From SHLQ01 sp964610745 (GTDB taxonomy: Bacteria > Actinomycetota > Acidimicrobiia > Acidimicrobiales > SHLQ01), in the NCBI GenBank assembly GCA_964610745.1, contig CAZSYL010000060.1, positions 1-23,705 on the forward strand: a stretch of 23,705 nucleotides of DNA, read 5' to 3'. Within the stretch, counting starts at the first letter, position 1, and every line of letters begins with the position of its first letter. A program made the position numbers and the translations under genes. This document shows positions 1-7,344 of the stretch, one piece after another. A model generated the notes under the pieces. That model was not told the DNA's origin. It saw nothing but the letters and a program-made list of their open reading frames with translations, and ran no database searches.

Positions 1-725
1 TGCTGCGCCAAAAGGCGCAGCGGCGTCGGTCGTCTCGTTTTGTCGTGGAAACGCCCAAGCTCGTACTCGAAGCGCTTGAGAGTGGTCTCACGGTCGACCA
101 TGTGATCGTGCCTGGTGATCAACATCCGGATCCAGATATTGCTGAGCGGTGCGAGGCGGACAGTGTGCGGATGTTCGGATTGGAAGCCAATGCGTTCACC
201 AAGCTCTCCGACGCCCGCACGCCGCAGCCAGCGCTGGCCGTCGTGGAGACGCCTTCGCTCGAGGTGGATGACCGTTTTTCTAGGGGCGGCAACTATCTCG
301 TGCTGGTCGAAGTGGCCGATCCAGGCAACGTGGGCACACTTATTCGTACTGCTGAAGCGTCCGGTTGTGCTGGCGTCATCGTCACGTCGCAGACCGCCGA
401 TGTGTTCTCGCCGAAGGTCGTGCGCTCGTCGTCTGGTTCGGTGCTTCGGGTACCGATCGGCGAGGTCGAGACCACGGACGTTCTAGACACGCTTCGAACA
501 ATCGATGTGCAGAGCGTCGCTAGCGCGATGGACGCTCCGAAGTACAGCGAGGCCGAGCTCGATGCGACTCGTGGCGTGGGCCTCCTTCTCGGCAACGAAG
601 CTCACGGATTGGATTCCGGACTCGTCGGCGCCGCAGATCACGCCATCTCGATTCCAATGCACGGCAAGGTCGAATCGCTCAATGTTGCAACGGCTGGCGC
701 CGTTTTGGCCTTCGGGCTGTTCTAA
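1..725 (+). CDS. TrmH/SpoU-family RNA methyltransferase, 5' end outside window
   Basis: SAM-dependent 2'-O-ribose methyltransferase of the SPOUT (TrmH/SpoU) class, acting on rRNA or tRNA; the exact target nucleotide cannot be read from the sequence. The three family motifs are visible: motif 1 (DPGNVGTLIRTAEASG), motif 2 (LLGNEAHGL) and motif 3 (SIPMHGKVESLNVATAGAV), which form the trefoil-knot SAM site and dimer interface. The frame is open from base 3, before the GTG at 45, and the residues encoded there (QKAQRRRSSRFVVE) match the usual N-terminal start of the family (basic stretch then RFVVEG), so the true start lies upstream and the gene is cut by the window edge. In actinobacteria this gene normally sits between rplT and pheS. 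It ends 12 bp from the convergent hydrolase gene, with no obvious terminator hairpin between them. Confidence 0.9.
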   Translation, partial: LRQKAQRRRSSRFVVETPKLVLEALESGLTVDHVIVPGDQHPDPDIAERCEADSVRMFGLEANAFTKLSDARTPQPALAVVETPSLEVDDRFSRGGNYLVLVEVADPGNVGTLIRTAEASGCAGVIVTSQTADVFSPKVVRSSSGSVLRVPIGEVETTDVLDTLRTIDVQSVASAMDAPKYSEAELDATRGVGLLLGNEAHGLDSGLVGAADHAISIPMHGKVESLNVATAGAVLAFGLF

Positions 726-737
726 CGATTGGTTGAA

Positions 738-1520
738 CTAGGCGAGAAAGTTCACGATCTGCTCGACCGCTTCGTGGGCGTGGGCGCCCATCAGAATTCC
801 AGGATGTGTGGCTTCTTCAACAACGTGAATTGGCTTGTCGTAGTACGTTGCCATGTCTGCTGTGAGCTCGGGTCTAATGCCGAAGGGCAGTGACTCTCCG
901 AGGCCGGCCGCGATGAATAAGGTCGGGATGTTGTCGAGAGCTTCCTTGGGGATTGAGATGCCCTGCTTTCGTTGCCTTCTCGCCGGACCGGAATCGTCAC
1001 CCAGCATGTCCATCATGTTCATCATCATTTCGGGCGAGATATCTGGTAACACCGCCATGGCCACCGCCGGATCCTGTGGCATGCCGGCATCGAACGAGCT
1101 GTACTGGTCGGGGATGCCGTCGATCGATTTCTCGCCCTGTATCTCGCGCGATGCACTCGGGTCGATCGAGACCACTCGCGTTGCCAAACCATCGATCGCG
1201 CTCATGAGCACCACCAACCCGGACATGCTGTGTCCAATTGAAACCGCTGGCGTCGTCTGTTCAGCCTCGATCACGTCTTTGAGGTTCTGGGCGTAGGAAT
1301 CCATGTCGAGCGATTTGAGGTCGCCCTCGGAGTTTCCATGACCAGCGAGGTCGAGCGCGACCACGCGATAGCCAGCCTCGACCAAGGGGTTCACATACAT
1401 GGCCCACATCGCTGCAGACCCAAATGAGCCGTGCACCAGCAGAGCGACGCGCTCTGATTCTCCGCTGGCGTAGTACGCGATTCCCGAGGGTGTCTTCTTC
1501 TGCTCGTCGTACAAGTTCAT
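738..1520 (-). CDS. alpha/beta-fold hydrolase, substrate unknown
   Basis: A 260-residue single-domain alpha/beta hydrolase with no signal peptide, so probably cytoplasmic. Visible elements are the oxyanion loop HGSFGS (30-35), a strand followed by DLAGHGNS (58-65), the nucleophile elbow GHSMSG with Ser98, and a late His (H239, in ATHPG) in the place of the catalytic histidine. The acid is less clear: Glu209 (AAGLGES) sits about where Asp is usual. The cap region carries a striking methionine cluster at 165-172 (six of eight residues Met). Its ATG overlaps the TGA of the upstream HAD gene (ATGA), so the two are probably translationally coupled. The fold covers esterases, lipases, haloperoxidases and C-C hydrolases; I cannot choose between them. 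The fold call is secure, the substrate is not. Confidence 0.85.
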   Translation of the reverse strand: MNLYDEQKKTPSGIAYYASGESERVALLVHGSFGSAAMWAMYVNPLVEAGYRVVALDLAGHGNSEGDLKSLDMDSYAQNLKDVIEAEQTTPAVSIGHSMSGLVVLMSAIDGLATRVVSIDPSASREIQGEKSIDGIPDQYSSFDAGMPQDPAVAMAVLPDISPEMMMNMMDMLGDDSGPARRQRKQGISIPKEALDNIPTLFIAAGLGESLPFGIRPELTADMATYYDKPIHVVEEATHPGILMGAHAHEAVEQIVNFLA

Positions 1521-2329
1521 GGTCGGGGGTTCTCGTTCATCCAGTGGTTGAGGTACTCAGCAACGCCATCGTCGTGATTCGACGCGGTCGTGATGTCTGC
1601 AGCGGCGAGGACTTCAGCCCGCGCGTTCGCGACAGCGATTGCTGTGCCTGCGACAGCGAACGCCGGTAGGTCGTTGAAATTGTCGCCAAAAAAATGGACA
1701 TCGCCAAGGTCCACTCCGAGTTCGTTCGCTGCCATCTCGGCGCCGTCGCCTTTTGAGACCGCGCTGTTTGCGATCTCGAGATAGGTGTCTTTGGCGCGGT
1801 AGGTCACCACGGCCTTCCTCGACTCGAGAAGCGACTCGATTTGGTCGATCAGGTGTGGCTCACCCATGCACATGATCTTGTGAGGGGGTGCCTCGGTGAT
1901 GAGGTCCGTTTCGGCGTAGTGGCTGGCGGGTTCGGGATTCGGCGAGATAGCGGTGTTGTTTGTTTCCCGCTGAGACCAGTGATCGTCGGCCCAGGCGTAC
2001 CAGTCATCGCCCGAGTAGAAGCTGCAGTGCAGGTCGAGCTCCCGGCATTTCTCATAAATCAGCACAGCGGACGCGGCGTCGACTGGAACGTCGAGGACAG
2101 CATCACCATCACTATTGAGCACCAGGCCACCGTTGTATGCGGCCAACGGGACACCCGTGCCGCCGTATATGGCTTCGAGGATGCGCATGGAACGTGGTGG
2201 TCGGCTCGATGCGAGAACGAAATGGTGTCCGGCTTCGATGACCCGGCGGATCGCCAAATCGGTGCCGGGGGAGATGGTCCGCTCCGGGTTGAGCAGTGTT
2301 CCGTCGATGTCGGAGATGAACAGCGCCAT
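1517..2329 (-). CDS. Cof-type HAD-superfamily (IIB) phosphatase
   Basis: A 270-residue haloacid-dehalogenase-superfamily phosphatase of the Cof/YidA group, acting on small phosphorylated metabolites such as sugar phosphates or cofactors; the specific substrate is not readable. Motif I is DIDGT (7-11, Asp7 nucleophile, Asp9 acid), motif II is the ASSRP segment near 40-44, motif III Lys lies in SKGDG (192-196), and motif IV is FFGDNFND (213-220), which binds Mg. The middle section (about 85-185) is the C2B cap. The frame stays open far upstream of the chosen ATG, but that extension is antisense to pheS and lacks any HAD homology; the chosen ATG starts directly at the family N terminus and has a TAACGT -10 element 7 nt upstream. 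It is the first gene of a two-gene minus-strand unit with the hydrolase. Confidence 0.9.
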   Translation of the reverse strand: MALFISDIDGTLLNPERTISPGTDLAIRRVIEAGHHFVLASSRPPRSMRILEAIYGGTGVPLAAYNGGLVLNSDGDAVLDVPVDAASAVLIYEKCRELDLHCSFYSGDDWYAWADDHWSQRETNNTAISPNPEPASHYAETDLITEAPPHKIMCMGEPHLIDQIESLLESRKAVVTYRAKDTYLEIANSAVSKGDGAEMAANELGVDLGDVHFFGDNFNDLPAFAVAGTAIAVANARAEVLAAADITTASNHDDGVAEYLNHWMNENPRP

Positions 2330-2336
2330 TACCGAG

Positions 2337-2342
2337 ACGTTA
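2337..2342 (-). promoter_or_regulatory. Predicted -10 element (TAACGT) for the HAD gene, leaderless
   Basis: On the minus strand TAACGT fits the actinobacterial TAnnnT -10 consensus and ends 7 nt before the HAD ATG at 2329. That spacing would put the transcription start at or next to the A of ATG. No ribosome binding site is visible between them. No clear -35 hexamer was found. Confidence 0.5.
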
Positions 2343-2435
2343 TCGTGGCTGTCGCCGGACTTCATTCGTGAACTTCGGTTTGTCCTACGGTCGCGAGATT
2401 CCCACCGAAAGCGCCGAGAACCCCAACCCATCGGG

Positions 2436-2441
2436 CAGACT
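2436..2441 (+). promoter_or_regulatory. Weak candidate -10 (CAGACT) before pheS
   Basis: CAGACT ends 6 nt before the pheS ATG and keeps the A and final T of TAnnnT but not the first T. The 118-bp divergent region 2330-2447 also holds TACGGT at 2386-2391, which would give a roughly 50-nt leader instead. No T-box or attenuator structure was recognised. Either element could drive pheST; this is the weaker kind of call. Confidence 0.25.
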
Positions 2442-2447
2442 GGGCGG

Positions 2448-3440
2448 ATGGAATTGGACGCACTGGTCGAACGAGCAACGACCGAAATTGCAGCCGCATC
2501 CGACCTCGACGCGCTCGCCGAGGTCGAACGAGCCTTCGTGGGCAAGAAGGGTGAGCTCGTCGGATTGAAGAAGACCCTTGGCCAGCTCGAACCCGACGAA
2601 CGCAAGGCTGCTGGCCAGGCGTTGAACGAGGCAATGTCGAGCGTCGCTGGTGTGGTGAACGAACGCCGTGTCGTGCTGTCAGTCGCCGCCGAAGCCGAGC
2701 AGCTCGCTTCGGAGCGCCTCGACCTCACCGAGGTGATGGACGAGGTTAAGCGAGGCCACCTGCACTTGGTTACCCAGGCTCGGGACCGCCTTGAAGACGT
2801 TTTTGTTGGCATGGGTTTCACGGTGGCCGAAGGCCCCGAGGTCGAGTCGGCCTGGTACAACTTCGAAGCTCTGAATATCCCCGAATGGCATCCAGCTCGC
2901 GGCAGTTTCGACACGATCTTCGTCGACCTCGGCGAACCCGAAACAACGATGCTGCGCAGTCACACTTCACCGGTGCAGGTGCGCACGATGGAGAACGAGA
3001 AGCCACCGATCTACATCGTTGCGCCGGGGCGAACGTTCCGCACCGACACCGCCGACGCCACCCACCTCCCAGCGTTCAACCAGATCGAGGGCCTCGTTAT
3101 CGATAAGGGGATCGGCCTCGGCGATCTCGCAGGCACGATCGAGAGCTTCGTGGGAGCGTTCTTTGGCCACGAGGTCAAGACCCGCCTTCGCCCAAGCTAC
3201 TTCCCATTCACCGAGCCCTCAGCCGAGTTCGATATCAGCACACCATCTGGTGATTGGCTGGAGCTCGGAGGCTGCGGCGTCGTCCAGCCCAAGGTGCTTG
3301 AGAACGCCGGCATCGACCCCGAACAGTGGCAGGGCTTTGCCTTCGGCTTCGGCATCGACCGCCTTGCGGTCATGCGGTACCAACTCGATGACATTCGTGA
3401 GCTCGTCAACAACGACGTCCGTTTCTTAAGCCAGTTCTAG
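2448..3440 (+). CDS. pheS: Phenylalanyl-tRNA synthetase alpha subunit
   Basis: Catalytic subunit of the cytoplasmic alpha2-beta2 PheRS, which charges tRNA-Phe with phenylalanine. At 330 residues it is close to the usual bacterial length. Residues 1-90 form the N-terminal coiled-coil that contacts tRNA (it includes the familiar FVGKKGELVGL segment). The class II core follows: HTSPVQVR (172-179), motif 2 (RTFRTDTADATH, 195-206, then FNQIEG), and motif 3 (GFGIDRLAVMRY, 300-311). The frame is open upstream of the chosen ATG, but that stretch is antisense to the HAD gene; ATG 2448 begins right at the conserved N terminus. Only a weak ribosome binding site precedes it. pheT follows after 10 bp, so the two form one operon. 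Confidence 0.97.
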   Translation: MELDALVERATTEIAAASDLDALAEVERAFVGKKGELVGLKKTLGQLEPDERKAAGQALNEAMSSVAGVVNERRVVLSVAAEAEQLASERLDLTEVMDEVKRGHLHLVTQARDRLEDVFVGMGFTVAEGPEVESAWYNFEALNIPEWHPARGSFDTIFVDLGEPETTMLRSHTSPVQVRTMENEKPPIYIVAPGRTFRTDTADATHLPAFNQIEGLVIDKGIGLGDLAGTIESFVGAFFGHEVKTRLRPSYFPFTEPSAEFDISTPSGDWLELGGCGVVQPKVLENAGIDPEQWQGFAFGFGIDRLAVMRYQLDDIRELVNNDVRFLSQF

Positions 3441-3450
3441 AGGTACAAAA

Positions 3451-5847
3451 ATGAAGGTATTGCTCTCCTGGTTGCAGGAGTTCGCCCCCGGTATTGACGG
3501 TGACCCGACCGAACTTGGTGAAACGCTGAGTGGCCTCGGCCTTGCTGTCGAAGAGATGACGATCACTGGTCAAGGTCTCGATGGGATCGTGTTGGCGAAG
3601 GTCCTCGACCTCTCGCCGCATCCTGACGCAGACAAGATCCAGATCGTGCAGGTCGATTCGGGCGATGGCCAACCATTGCAGGTGTGCTGCGGGGCGTTCA
3701 ACATGGCGGTTGGTGACCTCATCCCATTCGCCACGGTCGGCACGACCATGCCCAACGGCATGGAGATCGGCGTTCGCAAGATGCGCGGCCAAGAGAGCAA
3801 CGGCATGTGCTGCTCGGCCGAAGAGATCGGCCTCGGCGATGACTCAGACGGCATCATGTTGCTCACCGACACCGCAGACGAGTCGCTGATCGGCGAACCG
3901 ATCACGACTGCGCTCGGTATGGAAACCGATGTGCTCTACGACCTGGAGGTCAACGCAAACCGGCCAGATGCTATGTCGGTCGCCGGCGTCGCTCGCGATC
4001 TCGCAGCTGCACTGGGCGTACCCTTCAGCTTCCCCGAACGAACCGTCGAACGAAGCGGCGAGAGCGCAGAAAGCGCGGCTGGCGTCACGATCCACGATCC
4101 GTTCCTCTGTGGACGTTTTGCAGCTCGGGTTCTTCGCAACGTCACCGTGGGGGAGAGCCCGCAGTGGATCCAACAGCGCCTTATCGCGCTCGGCATGCGT
4201 CCAATCAATTCGGTTGTCGATATCAGCAACTATGTGATGCTCGAACTCGGTCAACCGAACCACGTGTTCGACCTTGACACACTCCAGGACGGCGTGCTGA
4301 ACGTCCGGCGCTCACGCGAGGGCGAGACGCTCGTGACCCTCGACGACGTCGAACGTTCGCTCGTTCCCGGTGACGGGGTTATTTCGAACGCCGCCGATGA
4401 GGCGGTCAGCCTTGCGGGTGTCATGGGCGGTCTCGCCACCGAGGTCACCGAGCAAACAACGAACGTGTTGCTCGAGATGGCGTGGTGGGATCCACCTTCG
4501 ATCTCGCGCACGGTCAAGCGGCTCAACCTTCCGAGCGAAGCCTCGACGCGCTTTCGCCGCGGTGCTGACTGGGGCGACAACATCGACCGTGCGCTCGATC
4601 GTTTCTGCCAGCTGATCGCCGAGACCGGAGCGACCATCGCGCCGGGACAGATCGACGTCGCAGGCGATGTCCCCGACGTTTCGGCTCAAACCGCTCGTGC
4701 CTCAAAGATCAACAGTCTCCTCGGGACTCAGCTCACCGCCGATGAGATGGCGGCTCACCTGACATCGATCGACTTCGGCGTATCGGTGGTCGACGACGAT
4801 CTTTCGATCGAAGTGCCGACGTTCCGTTGGGATGTGGTGAGCTCGCACTCGGCTGAGTTCGAGGCGAACATCGCAGAAGAAGTCGGTCGCATGTACGGGT
4901 ACGAACGCATTGAGAAGACGGTGCCGAAAGGGGAGCAGGCCGGTCACCTCAGCCAGTACCAGCAGGACCGCCGCCTCGTCCGAGATGTGCTCGTGGGCGC
5001 AGGATGTGACGAGACTCAACCAATGCCTTTCCTCGCCCCTGGCGACTTGGCCAACGTTGGTCTTCCCGAAGACGCGATCAGCTTGTCGAACCCACTCGAC
5101 GCCTCCGAAAGCGTTTTGCGTACGTCGTTGATGCCCGGCCAGCTCAAGTCGATTGCGTACAACCAGTCACATCGAACACCGCCTCCGTGGTTCTTCGAAG
5201 CCGGCACGGTATTTCTCGAACCTCAAGAGAACGATCGCGGTGAGATGTTGCCCGACGAGCACGAATACCTCGCCGTTGCACTAGCTGGTGAGCAAGCACC
5301 ATCAGCGATTGCAATGCTGAACCTGCTCGCAGAAGCTCTCGCGCTTCCGAACGTGCAGGTGCGCAGCTCTGGCTCCTTGCCGGGCATGCATCCGACACGC
5401 TCAGCCGAAGTTGTCATTGCAGGCCGAACTCGCGGGGCCGTCGGCGAAGTTGCACCTTCGGTGCTAAGAACCTTTGATGTCGACGGGCGCGTGGCGTGGC
5501 TTCAACTCGATTTGACCGAAGTACTCAACGGCCCCCACGGCAAGCGGTCGTACCGGAGGGTGAGCAAGTTCCCATCCAGCGATATGGATCTGGCCTTTGT
5601 TGTTCCCGACGACACCGGAGCCGATCGCGTTCGCAACACGATCACCAAGGCTGGCGGGGATCTGCTGGTCGACTTGTCGTTGGTCGACACCTACCGGGGT
5701 GCGGGCGTCGAGGAAGCAAGCCGCTCGCTGGCGTTTCGTCTGCGCTTCCAGGCCGCGGACCGGACGCTCAACGATGAAGAGATCACGTCTTGCCGAGAAG
5801 CGATCATCGCCGCCGTCGGAAAGCAGAACAAAGGCGTTCTCCGATAG
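3451..5847 (+). CDS. pheT: Phenylalanyl-tRNA synthetase beta subunit
   Basis: The 798-residue beta subunit of PheRS, responsible for tRNA binding and for hydrolysing mischarged Tyr-tRNA-Phe. Domains in order: an N-terminal OB-fold tRNA-binding (EMAP-like) domain around 45-140 with the signature PHPDADKIQIVQVD; the B3/B4 editing region around 200-400, including NSVVDISNYVMLELGQPNHVFD (split here only by description); the B5 domain near 410-480; the catalytically inactive class II-like core around 490-680; and the ferredoxin-fold anticodon-binding domain in the last 95 residues, starting at RRVSKFPSSDMDLAF. The length and all five domains match normal bacterial PheT. The ATG is preceded by AGAGG, which overlaps the pheS stop. 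No frameshift or truncation was seen. Confidence 0.97.
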   Translation: MKVLLSWLQEFAPGIDGDPTELGETLSGLGLAVEEMTITGQGLDGIVLAKVLDLSPHPDADKIQIVQVDSGDGQPLQVCCGAFNMAVGDLIPFATVGTTMPNGMEIGVRKMRGQESNGMCCSAEEIGLGDDSDGIMLLTDTADESLIGEPITTALGMETDVLYDLEVNANRPDAMSVAGVARDLAAALGVPFSFPERTVERSGESAESAAGVTIHDPFLCGRFAARVLRNVTVGESPQWIQQRLIALGMRPINSVVDISNYVMLELGQPNHVFDLDTLQDGVLNVRRSREGETLVTLDDVERSLVPGDGVISNAADEAVSLAGVMGGLATEVTEQTTNVLLEMAWWDPPSISRTVKRLNLPSEASTRFRRGADWGDNIDRALDRFCQLIAETGATIAPGQIDVAGDVPDVSAQTARASKINSLLGTQLTADEMAAHLTSIDFGVSVVDDDLSIEVPTFRWDVVSSHSAEFEANIAEEVGRMYGYERIEKTVPKGEQAGHLSQYQQDRRLVRDVLVGAGCDETQPMPFLAPGDLANVGLPEDAISLSNPLDASESVLRTSLMPGQLKSIAYNQSHRTPPPWFFEAGTVFLEPQENDRGEMLPDEHEYLAVALAGEQAPSAIAMLNLLAEALALPNVQVRSSGSLPGMHPTRSAEVVIAGRTRGAVGEVAPSVLRTFDVDGRVAWLQLDLTEVLNGPHGKRSYRRVSKFPSSDMDLAFVVPDDTGADRVRNTITKAGGDLLVDLSLVDTYRGAGVEEASRSLAFRLRFQAADRTLNDEEITSCREAIIAAVGKQNKGVLR

Positions 5848-5908
5848 ACGCGACTCCAGCCAACTAGGGGGAACGTCGTTCTTCGCTACGGCAGCCCACC
5901 ACTGCAGC

Positions 5909-5914
5909 TAAAAT
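5909..5914 (+). promoter_or_regulatory. Predicted -10 element (TAAAAT) for the small membrane protein gene
   Basis: TAAAAT is a near-consensus -10 hexamer ending 5 nt before ATG 5920. With no Shine-Dalgarno sequence in between, a leaderless transcript is likely. It also argues for ATG 5920 over the in-frame TTG at 5914, which lies inside the hexamer. Confidence 0.45.
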
Positions 5915-5919
5915 TGGTT

Positions 5920-6237
5920 ATGGCGTCGTATTCGAAAGCAGAACTCGAGCAGAACAGAAAATCGGTCGCCACGGTGGCACTGGTGGGTGCGGTACTCGTG
6001 CTGATCGCATTTGTTTCTTCTGGCTTCAGCATCGCAAGCCTGCTCGTCGGGTCCGCTGTTCTGCTGGTATTGATCGCAAGCCTGTGGTGGCTTTTCGCAT
6101 CGAAACGGGCATCGAACCTCGACGGCACGTGGGTCGACGGTTGGAATGGGCGCGACGATTGGTTTGGGCGTTATGACCTCCCATTTGTGTCGGGCCGAAC
6201 AAAGTCTGAACCGTCCGATCACGGCACACCCGAATGA
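5920..6237 (+). CDS. Small two-helix membrane protein of unknown function
   Basis: A predicted 105-residue inner-membrane protein that I do not recognise. The N-terminal 15 residues are polar (KAELEQNRK). Two hydrophobic segments follow, about residues 17-36 (VATVALVGAVLVLIAFVSSG) and 38-60 (a stretch ending LVLIASLWWLFA), separated by a very short turn, so it looks like a helical hairpin. The tail is soluble and rich in Trp, Gly and Asp (WVDGWNGRDDW). It lies alone between pheT and argC with its own apparent promoter, so it need not be part of either operon. Tight hydrophobic composition and good codon usage support it being real; nothing in the sequence gives a function. Confidence 0.65.
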   Translation: MASYSKAELEQNRKSVATVALVGAVLVLIAFVSSGFSIASLLVGSAVLLVLIASLWWLFASKRASNLDGTWVDGWNGRDDWFGRYDLPFVSGRTKSEPSDHGTPE

Positions 6238-6242
6238 AGTGC

Positions 6243-6258
6243 TTGCATAAATATGCAA
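6243..6258 (+). promoter_or_regulatory. ARG box, predicted ArgR operator of the arg operon
   Basis: TTGCATA-AA-TATGCAA is a perfect inverted repeat of 7-bp arms around a 2-bp AT centre. It is AT-rich in a GC-rich region, 46 bp upstream of argC. Its form matches the ARG boxes known for ArgR/AhrC (AT-rich 18-bp palindromes). A TGAATA half-site at 6264-6269 may be part of a second, weaker box. The right arm covers the expected -35 region of the argC promoter, consistent with repression when arginine is plentiful. The argR gene is inside the operon. Confidence 0.75.
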
Positions 6259-6275
6259 ATCAGTGAATAGGCGGC

Positions 6276-6281
6276 TACGCT
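6276..6281 (+). promoter_or_regulatory. Predicted -10 element (TACGCT) of the arg operon, leaderless
   Basis: TACGCT fits TAnnnT and ends 7 nt before the argC ATG, so transcription should start at or beside the start codon. The matching -35 position, about 17-18 bp upstream, falls in the right arm of the ARG box. No ribosome binding site precedes argC. Confidence 0.55.
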
Positions 6282-6288
6282 CGGCTGA

Positions 6289-7344
6289 ATGACCTCTTCG
6301 AACAGCCCAGCCAAAGTCGGAATCGTTGGCGCTTCGGGTTACACAGGCACCGAGCTGCTGCGTCTTATCGACGGGCACAAAAGTCTAGAACTTGTCGCCG
6401 CTACTGGCGATTCGAAAGCCGGTACTCGCATTGCAGATCTCTACCCGAGCCTTGCTGCTGCATACGGCGACCGAGAGTACGAGCCATTCACCCCTGAACT
6501 CGTCGACGGCCTCGACCTGGTGTTCATCGGGCTGCCACACGGCATCTCGATGTCGGTCGTGCCACAGATTCGGGGCAAGGTCGGCCACATCGTCGACCTC
6601 GGATCTGACTTCCGCCTCCACGACAAAGCGCTCTATCCCGAGTGGTACAAGGCTGAACACACCGCTCCCGAGCTACTCGACGAGTTCGTCTACGGCCTGC
6701 CTGAACTGTTCCGAGACAAGATTGCTGGCGCCGAGCTGATCGCCGCTACCGGCTGCAACGCCGGAGCGTCGATCTTTGCGCTCGCGCCGTTGCTCGAAGC
6801 GGGCGCGATCGAAGGCCAGGGCATCATCATCGATCTCATCACCGGGGTTAGCGGTGCAGGACGCCCACCGAAGGAGAACACGACCTTTTGCACGGTCGAT
6901 GAGAACGTCACCGCGTACGGGCTGTTGAGCCATCGCCACACCCCCGAGATCGAACAAGCGCTGACCGAACGCACCGGAGTTGATACCCAGGTCCTGTTCA
7001 CCCCACATCTGGCGCCAATGAACCGGGGCATCATCTCGACCTGCTACGGCCGTCCAGCCAAGGACGGTCTGACGAGCGACGACGCACTTCAGATCCTGTC
7101 GGACTTCTACGCCGATGAGCCGTTTATGGTCGTCGACGAACGGAGCCCATCTACGAAGGCTGTTACCGGTTCGAACAGTGTGCACCTGACGGCACGTGTC
7201 GACCCGCGCACCGGCCACGTCATGGTGATCTCGGTTCTCGACAACCTGATGAAGGGCGCGTCGGGTATGGCCGTCCAAAACGCCAACCTCGCCCTCGGGC
7301 TCGATGAGACGATGGGTCTTTCAAGCATTGGCGTGTACCCATGA
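6289..7344 (+). CDS. argC: N-acetyl-gamma-glutamyl-phosphate reductase
   Basis: Third step of arginine synthesis: NADPH-dependent reduction of N-acetylglutamyl 5-phosphate to N-acetylglutamate semialdehyde. A 351-residue protein of normal length. The N-terminal Rossmann motif is GIVGASGYTGTELLRL (11-26). The nucleophile is Cys156 in the segment ATGCNAGAS, and the general base is probably His217 in HRHTPE. The Cys segment departs from the usual NPGCYPT: only Gly-Cys is kept. Other conserved stretches (VDLGSDFRL, GVSGAGR, PHLAPMNRG) are intact, so the enzyme should be active. It is the first gene of the arg operon, and its TGA overlaps the argJ ATG (ATGA). Expression is probably controlled by the ARG box upstream. 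Confidence 0.95.
   Translation: MTSSNSPAKVGIVGASGYTGTELLRLIDGHKSLELVAATGDSKAGTRIADLYPSLAAAYGDREYEPFTPELVDGLDLVFIGLPHGISMSVVPQIRGKVGHIVDLGSDFRLHDKALYPEWYKAEHTAPELLDEFVYGLPELFRDKIAGAELIAATGCNAGASIFALAPLLEAGAIEGQGIIIDLITGVSGAGRPPKENTTFCTVDENVTAYGLLSHRHTPEIEQALTERTGVDTQVLFTPHLAPMNRGIISTCYGRPAKDGLTSDDALQILSDFYADEPFMVVDERSPSTKAVTGSNSVHLTARVDPRTGHVMVISVLDNLMKGASGMAVQNANLALGLDETMGLSSIGVYP

Noticed and set aside
2330..2914. N-terminal extension of the HAD protein by about 195 residues
   Set aside because: The extra part is antisense to pheS, lacks similarity to any HAD domain, and is excluded by the -10 element directly before the shorter start.
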